From positions 682,001 through 746,000 of the forward strand of contig NZ_QPER01000001.1 of the NCBI RefSeq assembly GCF_009455635.1: DNA of 64,000 bases, read 5' to 3'. This document shows, piece after piece, positions 57,318-64,000 of the stretch. The position numbers and the translations under genes were made by a program. Source of the DNA: Paraburkholderia agricolaris. Its GTDB lineage: Bacteria > Pseudomonadota > Gammaproteobacteria > Burkholderiales > Burkholderiaceae. Below the pieces are notes generated by a model. The model was not told the origin of the DNA. It searched no databases and worked only from the letters and a program-made list of their open reading frames with translations. Numbering within the stretch: position 1 is the stretch's first letter; each line of letters opens with the position of its first letter.

Positions 57318-58916
57318 TCACACGTTGCGGTTACGCACATGCTCTGGTGATAGCACCGTCGGCAGCGCTTTAGGCAACGTGGCCGGCCAATCGCGGCTGA
57401 AGTGCAAGCCGCGGCTCTCCCGTCGCGAGCGAGCGCCTTCAACAATCAGCGACGCCACGTCGACCAGATTGCGCAGTTCAAGCAAATCGCGGCTCACCTT
57501 GAAATTCGCGTAGTACTCGTGGATCTCGTCGCGCAGCAGCGCAAGCCGATGCTTGGCCCGCATGAGCCGCTTGTCCGTGCGCACGATGCCCACGTAGTTC
57601 CACATCAGGCGGCGCAGTTCGTCCCAGTTGTGCGCGACTACCACTTCTTCGTCCGGATCGGACACGCGGCTTTCGTCCCAGTCCGGCAGCGGCGCGTGAA
57701 CAGCGGCGCTGAAGCCTTCTTCCTCGATAGCCTGCGCGGCGGAACGTCCGATCACGAGGCATTCGAGTAAGGAGTTGCTGGCAAGTCGGTTTGCGCCGTG
57801 CAGGCCGGTGCAGGACGTTTCACCCACTGCGTAGAGACCCGCGAGATCGGTGCGGCCAGCCAGATCGGTCACGACGCCGCCGCACGTGTAGTGCGCGGCG
57901 GGCACAACCGGAATCGGCTCCTTGGTGATGTCGATGCCGAATTCGAGGCAGCGGGCCAAAATCGTCGGGAAGTGTTCGCGCAGGAATTCGGGCGATTGAT
58001 GGCTGATGTCGAGATACACGCAATCAATGCCGCGTTTCTTGATCTCGAAGTCGATCGCACGCGCGACGATGTCGCGCGGCGCGAGTTCGGCGCGTTCGTC
58101 GTGGTTAGGCATGAAGCGCGTGCCGTCGGGCAGCTTCAGGATGCCGCCTTCGCCGCGCACCGCTTCCGAGATCAGGAAGGACTTTGCATAAGGATGGAAC
58201 AGGCAGGTCGGATGGAACTGAATGAATTCCATGTTCGACACGCGGCAGCCCGCGCGCCAGGCCATTGCGATACCGTCGCCGGTCGCGGTGTCGGGGTTGG
58301 TGGTGTACAGGTAGACCTTGCCGGCGCCGCCGGTGGCGAGCACGGTATGCGGCGCTTCGATGGTCACGGTGCGGCCGCTTTGCAGATCGAGCGCGTACAA
58401 ACCGTGGCAGCGACGCCCAGGCAACCCGAGACGGTCGGACGTGATCAGGTCGATCGCGTAGTGGTCTTCGAGCAACGTGATGTTGGGGTGGCGCCGCACG
58501 CGCTCGCTGAGCGTGGCGACCACGGCATGGCCCGTTGCATCGGCGGCATGAATGATCCGGCGATGGCTGTGGCCGCCTTCGCGTGTCAGGTGAAAGCCAA
58601 GTTCGGCGGCGTCGTCTTTGGTGAATGGCACGCCTTGCTCGATCAGCCATTCGATCGCGGCGCGCCCATGTTCGACGATAAAGCGGGTTGCCGTCTCATC
58701 GCACAAACCGCCCCCGGCGATCAGCGTGTCGCTCACGTGGTTTTCGATGCTGTCCGCCGAATCCAGTACGGCGGCGATCCCGCCTTGCGCCCAATCGCTT
58801 GCGCCTTCGGTCATCGATCGCTTGGCGACCACCGCAACCCGCCGGGTCTGCGCGAGATTGAGCGCGACGCTCAAACCTGCCAGACCGCTACCGACAATTG
58901 CTACATCGAATTCCAT
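57318..58916 (-). CDS. nadB: L-aspartate oxidase
   Basis: 532 residues from the ATG at 58916, which has GGAG upstream and begins [16 protein letters not shown]; 58946 is an alternative. FAD-binding Rossmann motif, [19 protein letters not shown], and the catalytic Arg region around REHFPTI. Makes iminoaspartate for NadA. Encoded facing nadAC, so the three NAD genes meet at one terminator. Confidence 0.95.
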   Translation of the reverse strand: MEFDVAIVGSGLAGLSVALNLAQTRRVAVVAKRSMTEGASDWAQGGIAAVLDSADSIENHVSDTLIAGGGLCDETATRFIVEHGRAAIEWLIEQGVPFTKDDAAELGFHLTREGGHSHRRIIHAADATGHAVVATLSERVRRHPNITLLEDHYAIDLITSDRLGLPGRRCHGLYALDLQSGRTVTIEAPHTVLATGGAGKVYLYTTNPDTATGDGIAMAWRAGCRVSNMEFIQFHPTCLFHPYAKSFLISEAVRGEGGILKLPDGTRFMPNHDERAELAPRDIVARAIDFEIKKRGIDCVYLDISHQSPEFLREHFPTILARCLEFGIDITKEPIPVVPAAHYTCGGVVTDLAGRTDLAGLYAVGETSCTGLHGANRLASNSLLECLVIGRSAAQAIEEEGFSAAVHAPLPDWDESRVSDPDEEVVVAHNWDELRRLMWNYVGIVRTDKRLMRAKHRLALLRDEIHEYYANFKVSRDLLELRNLVDVASLIVEGARSRRESRGLHFSRDWPATLPKALPTVLSPEHVRNRNV

Positions 58917-59084
58917 CGCCCGCATCTCCGCTCTCGTTTTTGCCATGACAGCATGCCTTTCGCATGCCGCTAAAACGAGAAAGGATACGCGCCGCAGCGA
59001 ATGAGGGAAAGCTGGCCGAACGGGATAAGACTGTCCTAGTGGGTATTGGACAGTTAAATCGCGCGAAAGTGGGGTGTGGAAAAC

Positions 59085-59116
59085 AAAAAAGCCCCGCACG
59101 AATGCGAGGCTTTTTT
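59085..59116 (-). terminator. Intrinsic terminator after rpmG
   Basis: GCCCCGCA and TGCGAGGC pair with one mismatch around CGAA. The stem is flanked by A6 and T6, so leftward termination is expected. Confidence 0.85.
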
Positions 59117-59153
59117 GCAAATCTGTTTGCCTTCGTCAGGCAGGAACCAAGAT

Positions 59154-59321
59154 TTATTTAATCTTGGTTTCCTTGTACTCAACGTGCTTACGGACGACCG
59201 GATCAAATTTCTTGATCAGCATCTTTTCCGGCATGTTGCGTTTGTTCTTCGTCGTCGTGTAGAAGTGACCCGTGCCTGCGGTCGATTCCAGCTTGATCTT
59301 GTCGCGTGCGCCTTTCGCCAT
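59154..59321 (-). CDS. rpmG: 50S ribosomal protein L33
   Basis: 55 residues, read directly: starts [14 protein letters not shown], continues through [19 protein letters not shown], and ends [10 protein letters not shown]. This variant lacks the zinc Cys pairs. Directly follows rpmB by 10 bases. Confidence 0.96.
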
Positions 59322-59331
59322 GATTTACTCC

Positions 59332-59565
59332 TTAGGCTTCACCGCGTGCGCGCAGATCTGCGAGCACAGCGTCGATACCGTTCTTGTCGATCAGGCGCAG
59401 GCCGGCGTTCGAAACGCGCAGACGCACCCAACGGTTTTCGCTTTCCACCCAAATACGGCGGTTTTGCAGGTTCGGCAGGAACCGGCGCTTGGTTTTGTTG
59501 TTCGCGTGGGAAACGTTGTTGCCGCTCATCGGCGCTTTCCCAGTTACTTGGCATACGCGTGCCAT
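59332..59565 (-). CDS. rpmB: 50S ribosomal protein L28
   Basis: 77 residues: [20 protein letters not shown], then [15 protein letters not shown]. First gene of the rpmB-rpmG pair, with the standard layout. Confidence 0.97.
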   Translation of the reverse strand: MARVCQVTGKAPMSGNNVSHANNKTKRRFLPNLQNRRIWVESENRWVRLRVSNAGLRLIDKNGIDAVLADLRARGEA

Positions 59566-59807
59566 GAGAGCACTCCTAATACGCTAATTCTGAGTTCGAA
59601 CGCCGTGAAAGTTTCCCGAAAAGAGCCGCGCTTGAGAGTTTATGGAAACTCGAGGCACGTTTCCTTTCCGGAACGCCTTGGTGGCTTCGGAACAGGGGGT
59701 TGGAAATAGGCAAACCGGAATTCTAGCAGAAAAAAAGCCGCAAAATCAAACCTTATTTGCGATGCCGAACACGGCGCGACGTTGCCGGGACCCAGGTTCA
59801 GGCCATT

Positions 59808-60683
59808 TCAGGGCCAGCCGGCGTGGGCAAACGAGTAGGTATTGTCGGCGCCAATTACCAGATGATCGATCAGCCGCACGTCGATCAGCGCAAGCGCGTC
59901 GCGCAGCGTATGCGTCAGGCGGCAGTCGCTCGCACTCGGCTGGACGGCGCCGGAAGGGTGATTATGCGCGACGATCAGACTGGCGGCATTCAGACTCAGC
60001 GCGCGCCGGACGATCTCGCGTGGGTAGACCGCCATGCGCGTCAGCGTGCCGCGTGCGCTTTCTTCGCAACGGATCAGCCGATGCCGGGCGTCGAGAAAGA
60101 GCGACACGAAGACCTCTTGCGCCTTGCCGCCTATATAGAGGCGCAGATAGTCTTTCACGGCCTCAGGCGAGTTCATCAGCACACGGTCACGCATTTTATC
60201 GACCAGCGAGCGCCGCGCCATCTCCATGATGGCGAGCAACTGCGCTTTTTTGGCCGGCCCGATGCCGCGCAGGCCGTCGAAGTCCGAATAGGTCGCGTCG
60301 AGCATGGCGCGCAGCGAGCCGAACCGGTCGAGCAGAGTGCGCGCGACATTGAATACATCGTGGCCAGGCAGGCCTGAGCCGAGCACCAGCACGATCATTT
60401 CGGTGTCGGACAGCACGCCCGGCCCGTGCTCGATCAGCCGTTCGCGTGGCATGTCGTGTTTAAGCCATTTGCCGCGTACGAGCCGCCGGGGCGCGGGTAT
60501 GCCGACGTTCGCCGCGGCCTTGGCGATGCGAGCGCCAGGACCGGCGGCGGTACTGGCGGTACTATCAGCTGCGGCGCAAGCGCGCGGTGACGCCCGCGCC
60601 GGCGCCGCGGCGGTGGGCGCAGCCGGCTCCGGCAGGCTTGCCTCGGGTATCGCTTCGTCTATTGTGCAGGCGTAATCAGCCAT
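59808..60683 (-). CDS. radC: RadC-family JAB-domain protein with Ala/Pro N-terminal extension
   Basis: 291 residues from the ATG at 60683, against ~225 for the family. The first ~65 residues are Ala/Pro/Ser-rich with no domain. They are followed by the helix-hairpin-helix region ([12 protein letters not shown]) and the JAB metalloprotease-like core with HNHPSG and a following SASD. Despite the name, its role in DNA repair is not established. An internal Met at the [11 protein letters not shown] segment would give the usual length. Confidence 0.88.
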   Translation of the reverse strand: MADYACTIDEAIPEASLPEPAAPTAAAPARASPRACAAADSTASTAAGPGARIAKAAANVGIPAPRRLVRGKWLKHDMPRERLIEHGPGVLSDTEMIVLVLGSGLPGHDVFNVARTLLDRFGSLRAMLDATYSDFDGLRGIGPAKKAQLLAIMEMARRSLVDKMRDRVLMNSPEAVKDYLRLYIGGKAQEVFVSLFLDARHRLIRCEESARGTLTRMAVYPREIVRRALSLNAASLIVAHNHPSGAVQPSASDCRLTHTLRDALALIDVRLIDHLVIGADNTYSFAHAGWP

Positions 60684-60883
60684 ATTAGGTACGCATCCTC
60701 CAGTTCGGTTTGGGGCGGCGCGCGGTGCCCAGCCGTGCCGCGATGCGTGCGACGGACCCAAGCCGCCGCACGCTATGTGGCTTACAATAGGCGCTTTGCG
60801 CACGGCACCCCGACGGTTTGCCACACGCGTCGACTGCGCCCGCGGCGCACGCGTGCAGCGCGCTTCGACTGAGCGAGCATTGC

Positions 60884-61339
60884 ATGAGCATCATCGACAT
60901 TTCCGAAGTGAAACCCGGTTCACATGTGACGCTTCACTACCGGCTTTCCCTTGCCGATGGCGCCGAAGTCATCAATACGTTTACCGACAGGCCAGCCACG
61001 CTGCTGCTCGGCGCAGGTCAACTGGCGCCGCCGCTGGAAGATATTCTGCTGGGTTTGAAGGTGGGCCACCACTCGACCTTTCAGCTAACGCCGGAGCAGG
61101 CATTCGGCCCGCGCAATCCGGAGCTGATCCAGCGGGTCTCACTGGCCACGCTGCGTGAAAACAGCATGATCGGCGAGGATTTTTCGCCGGGTGATCTGGT
61201 CGAATTCAACGCGCCGGGCGGCGGCCGCTATGCCGGCGTCCTGAAAGAAGTGGGCGAAACGTCGGCGCTGTTCGATTTCAACCATCCGCTTGCCGGCCAG
61301 ACGCTGGCGTTTGAAGTGAAAATCATCGGGATTCTGTAA
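60884..61339 (+). CDS. fkpB: FKBP-type peptidyl-prolyl isomerase, SlpA-like
   Basis: 151 residues from the ATG at 60884. Short FKBP core ([32 protein letters not shown]) with the inserted-flap domain ([19 protein letters not shown]). TACAAT at 60783-60788 is a candidate -10 box. Two bases separate it from ispH, its usual partner. Confidence 0.93.
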   Translation: MSIIDISEVKPGSHVTLHYRLSLADGAEVINTFTDRPATLLLGAGQLAPPLEDILLGLKVGHHSTFQLTPEQAFGPRNPELIQRVSLATLRENSMIGEDFSPGDLVEFNAPGGGRYAGVLKEVGETSALFDFNHPLAGQTLAFEVKIIGIL

Positions 61340-61341
61340 AC

Positions 61342-62301
61342 ATGAGCATCACGGATACGACTCTTGCCGAAGCCGAGATCCTGCTGGCGCAGCCGCGCGG
61401 GTTCTGTGCCGGCGTCGATCGGGCCATTGAAATCGTTGAGCGGGCTATCAAGCTGCACGGCTCGCCGATCTACGTGCGCCACGAAATCGTCCATAACGCC
61501 TATGTCGTCGAGGATTTGCGCAAGAAGGGCGCGATTTTCATCGAACAGCTGGAAGAGGTGCCGGCCGGCAATACCGTCATTTTCAGCGCGCATGGCGTGT
61601 CGAAAGCGGTGCGCTCGGAAGCCGAATCGCGCGGCCTGCGGGTGTACGACGCCACCTGTCCGCTCGTCACCAAGGTGCATATCGAAGTCGCGAAAATGCG
61701 CCAGGACGGCTTCGATATCGTGATGATCGGCCATAAGGGCCACCCGGAAGTCGAGGGCACGATGGGCCAGGCGGGCGAGGGCATGCATCTGGTGGAAGAC
61801 ATCAAGGATGTACAGGCGCTGCAACTGGCCGACCCCGAGCGGATCGCGTTCGTGACGCAAACCACCCTGTCGGTCGACGATGCGGCTGAGATCATCGGTG
61901 CCCTGAAGTCGAAGTACCCGGCGATCCGCGAACCGAAGAAGCAGGACATCTGCTACGCCACGCAGAACCGTCAGGACGCGGTCAAGTTTATGGCGCCGCA
62001 ATGCGACGTCGTGATCGTAGTCGGCAGCCCGAATAGTTCGAACTCGAACCGCTTGCGCGAACTGGCCGAAAAGCTCGGCGTGCCTTCTTATATGGTGGAC
62101 TCGCCGGATCAGATCGATCCGGTCTGGGTCGAAGGCAAGCGCCGGATCGGCGTGACGGCGGGCGCTTCGGCGCCGGAAGCGCTGGCGCAAGCAGTGATTG
62201 GCCGCTTGCATGAACTCGGCGTGCGCAACGTGCGCGCGCTTGAAGGTATCGAAGAAAACATCGCGTTTCCGCTGCCGCGCGGGCTGGGTTTGCCTGCCTG
62301 A
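61342..62301 (+). CDS. ispH: 4-hydroxy-3-methylbut-2-enyl diphosphate reductase
   Basis: 319 residues. Last step of the MEP isoprenoid pathway. Three cluster Cys in [23 protein letters not shown] and [20 protein letters not shown] binds the substrate phosphate. Confidence 0.97.
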   Translation: MSITDTTLAEAEILLAQPRGFCAGVDRAIEIVERAIKLHGSPIYVRHEIVHNAYVVEDLRKKGAIFIEQLEEVPAGNTVIFSAHGVSKAVRSEAESRGLRVYDATCPLVTKVHIEVAKMRQDGFDIVMIGHKGHPEVEGTMGQAGEGMHLVEDIKDVQALQLADPERIAFVTQTTLSVDDAAEIIGALKSKYPAIREPKKQDICYATQNRQDAVKFMAPQCDVVIVVGSPNSSNSNRLRELAEKLGVPSYMVDSPDQIDPVWVEGKRRIGVTAGASAPEALAQAVIGRLHELGVRNVRALEGIEENIAFPLPRGLGLPA

Positions 62302-62325
62302 CGATTAGCCGACGTTTCTGAAAGA

Positions 62326-62354
62326 AAGGCGCGCCCAAGGGCGCGCTTTTTTTT
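62326..62354 (+). terminator. Intrinsic terminator after ispH
   Basis: GCGCGCCC and GGGCGCGC pair around AA, followed by T8. Confidence 0.93.
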
Positions 62355-62522
62355 CGTTCGCAGATTCGTGAGGTTGTGGAAATAAAGTGCCAGAACACTG
62401 GTCCGAGCCTTTTTACGTGTGTTTCCACACGAATTCTTTTGAATTGTGATTTGGCATTTAATCGTTTTCCGATCGATATGGCCCTGTTTAAATCTTCCCA
62501 AACGCGTTGCATTGATTTTTGA

Positions 62523-62539
62523 CGCACTAAAATAGTGCG
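62523..62539. promoter_or_regulatory. NtrC-like palindrome
   Basis: CGCACTAAAATAGTGCG: perfect 7-bp arms around AAA. It is close to the enterobacterial NtrC consensus (GCAC-like ends, ANAAT-like centre). It sits ~300 bases upstream of an amino-acid-binding-protein gene, which fits nitrogen control. Identification is by resemblance only. Confidence 0.5.
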
Positions 62540-62641
62540 CACATCCTGGTATCAATGGAAACGTAATACTTAACGCGAACCACGGTGTAACCGGGGATCG
62601 GGCCAATTCGCTGCAACACTTGATGCCATTGGGCGCGACGG

Positions 62642-62657
62642 TGGTGCAACTGGTGCA
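62642..62657 (+). promoter_or_regulatory. Possible sigma-54 promoter
   Basis: TGGTGCAACTGGTGCA has the GG-N10-GC spacing of a -24/-12 promoter but matches the rest of the consensus only partly. It lies ~105 bases downstream of the NtrC-like site and ~185 bases before the ATG. Weak call. Confidence 0.25.
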
Positions 62658-62842
62658 CGAAAATTAGTCGCAACCCGGTTGCGCCTGTCGCGGGATTTCT
62701 CTCTCAAAATAAGGTTGCAATGCAGGAAAACCCCACCGTTTCAACAATATTGCGCGTCGCATAATTGGAGTTACAATGCGCGCGTTCTCAAGGCCTCCGG
62801 GTCCCGAACAACGGATTTTGCAAGGCGCGGGAGACCTACTTA

Positions 62843-64000
62843 ATGCGAGTCAAATTTGCTTACACCGTGTCCATCGTGACCGCGGTTGCGATGTTGACCG
62901 CGTGCGGCAAGAAGCAGGATGGTGAGGTTGGAGCCGGTGCATCGGCTGCCACGGTGGCAGCGGCCCCGGCGAGCGAAGCGATTGTCGTGAAGATCGGCCA
63001 TGCGGCCCCATTGACGGGTCCCATTGCGCATCTCGGTAAAGACAATGAAAACGGTGCGCGTCTGGCAGTCGAGGAAATCAACACGCAGGGTTTAACGATC
63101 GACGGTCACAAGATCCAGTTGGAGCTCGACGCCGAGGACGATGCGGCGGACCCGAAAACGGGAACGGCGGTTGCCGAGAAGCTCGTCGAGGATCACGTCG
63201 TCGCGGTGGTTGGGGATCTGAATTCAGGCGTCTCGATTCCGGCCTCGAAGATCTATAGCGATGCCGGCATCGTGCAGATCTCGCCCTCGTCGACAAACCC
63301 GGGATATACGCAGCAAGGTTTCAAGACGACTTATCGGGTGGTCGCGACCGATGCCCAGCAAGGGCCGGCGCTGGCCAACTACGCGACGAAGGTGCTCGGC
63401 GCGAAACGCATCGCAATCGTCGACGACTCGACTGTATACGGTAAGGGACTGGCCGACGAGTTCGCGAAGACGGTACAGGCGAGCGGCGCGAAGATCGTCG
63501 CGCGTGAAGCCACGAATGACAGGGCTACGGAGTTTCAGGCCGTCCTTAGAAAGATTAAGAGTGTTCAGCCGGATGTGATCATGTTCGGTGGAATGGACGC
63601 GACGGGCGGGCCGTTTACCAAACAGGCGGCGGCGCTCGGTATCAGGGCAAAAATCCTTGGCGGCGACGGCGTGTGTACCGACAAGGTGGGTGAGCTGGCG
63701 GGAACCGCCGTGCAAAACCTGGTCTGTTCGGAAGCGGGACTCGCGCTTTCCAAAATGGACAAGGGAGCGGACTTCGAAAAGAAGTACGTGGACCGCTTCC
63801 ACACGCCGGTGCAGATTTACGCACCGTTCACGTATGACGCTGTGTACGTGATTGTCGATGCAATGAAGCGCGCTAATTCGATCGAGGCGCCCAAGGTGCT
63901 GGCTGCGATGCCGTCCACCGATTACAACGGGGTAATCGGCCACATCGCGTTCGACGACAAGGGTGATTTGAAAGAGGGCGCCATTACGCTTTACGACTTC
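62843..64000 (+). CDS. Branched-chain amino-acid-type ABC binding lipoprotein (partial, 3' cut)
   Basis: 386 codons are visible and the frame is open at the window edge. A signal with lipobox MLTAC-GKK is followed by a Leu/Ile/Val-binding (Peripla_BP_6) domain: IGHAAPLTGPIAHLGKDNENG, VGDLNSGVSIPASKIYSDA, SPSSTNPGYT and YGKGLADEF. GGGAGA precedes the ATG. Probably captures branched-chain or related amino acids for a Liv-type importer. Lipid anchoring is less usual for this family in Gram-negatives. Confidence 0.93.
   Translation, partial: MRVKFAYTVSIVTAVAMLTACGKKQDGEVGAGASAATVAAAPASEAIVVKIGHAAPLTGPIAHLGKDNENGARLAVEEINTQGLTIDGHKIQLELDAEDDAADPKTGTAVAEKLVEDHVVAVVGDLNSGVSIPASKIYSDAGIVQISPSSTNPGYTQQGFKTTYRVVATDAQQGPALANYATKVLGAKRIAIVDDSTVYGKGLADEFAKTVQASGAKIVAREATNDRATEFQAVLRKIKSVQPDVIMFGGMDATGGPFTKQAAALGIRAKILGGDGVCTDKVGELAGTAVQNLVCSEAGLALSKMDKGADFEKKYVDRFHTPVQIYAPFTYDAVYVIVDAMKRANSIEAPKVLAAMPSTDYNGVIGHIAFDDKGDLKEGAITLYDF

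Larger units (their letters stand above)
62302..62842. other. Long regulatory region before the binding-protein gene
   Basis: 540 bases without a gene. After the ispH terminator come two small hairpins (CGTGTG-TTTC-CACACG and AATTC-TTTT-GAATT, around 62415-62447). An NtrC-like palindrome follows at 62523-62539, and a possible sigma-54 box at 62642-62657. Confidence 0.5.

Noticed and set aside
1..64000. tRNA genes, insertion sequences, prophage or integrase remnants
   Set aside because: None recognised: no tRNA cloverleaf noticed by eye, no transposase or integrase motifs, and no terminal repeats flanking accessory genes.

Overview
The window looks like chromosomal DNA from a Burkholderia-group beta-proteobacterium (Burkholderia sensu lato, most likely Paraburkholderia). 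The evidence is high GC, the block ribF-ileS-lspA-coaBC...dut, the pairs clpS-clpA and fkpB-ispH, csp and icd beside clpSA, and families typical of that group: a MocR/DUF2917 pair, a second fusA, and a second clpP. There are 51 supported genes, including one broken gene and one cut by the right edge. I see no tRNA, rRNA, insertion sequence, prophage or CRISPR array. The species is an inference from gene content and order.

Left part (1-25 kb): mostly accessory or lineage-specific genes. They include a TPR/O-GlcNAc-transferase-like protein, an RND efflux pump with a large low-complexity insertion and no adaptor gene beside it, a glycine-zipper lipoprotein, a PQQ-propeller-like lipoprotein, a ClpP paralogue followed by a NYN/OST-HTH RNase-like protein, an ECF41-type sigma factor, and a degenerate EAL protein. 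These are followed by a DHA2 exporter and a MocR regulator divergent from a DUF2917 gene, with inverted repeats between them. A citrate synthase fused to a MerR-like HTH then diverges from an unusually arranged CaiB-type CoA-transferase; the gap between them holds four TTGATT half-sites. Last come a GntR regulator with a divergent aldo-keto reductase, a frameshifted Rap1a/Tai-like gene, and a secreted Gly/Ser repeat protein.

Middle part (25-37 kb): a peptide/nickel-type ABC importer operon (substrate-binding protein with a Tat signal, two permeases, one fused double ATPase, translationally coupled by ATGA overlaps), a cupin protein, a periplasmic alpha-carbonic anhydrase, a second elongation factor G, a DUF192 protein, a small Lys/His-rich secreted protein and an RluE-like pseudouridine synthase.

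Right part (37-64 kb): mostly core genes. They are icd with an upstream palindrome, a cold-shock gene, clpSA, the leftward ribF-ileS-lspA-coaBC-LLM-dut run, purN with an RsmB/NOP methyltransferase, an MscS channel, a fatty-acid desaturase, and NAD biosynthesis (nadA-nadC facing nadB). After these come rpmB-rpmG, radC, fkpB-ispH, and the start of a branched-chain amino-acid-type binding lipoprotein. A leader with an NtrC-like palindrome precedes that last gene. Many genes end at clear intrinsic terminators.

The best candidate for an undescribed system is the HTH-citrate synthase/permuted CoA-transferase pair with its operator cluster (18.4-21.2 kb). Next are the clpP-NYN operon and the degenerate EAL protein with a sensor-like C-terminus. 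All functional calls rest on motif recognition by eye; no database search was possible.
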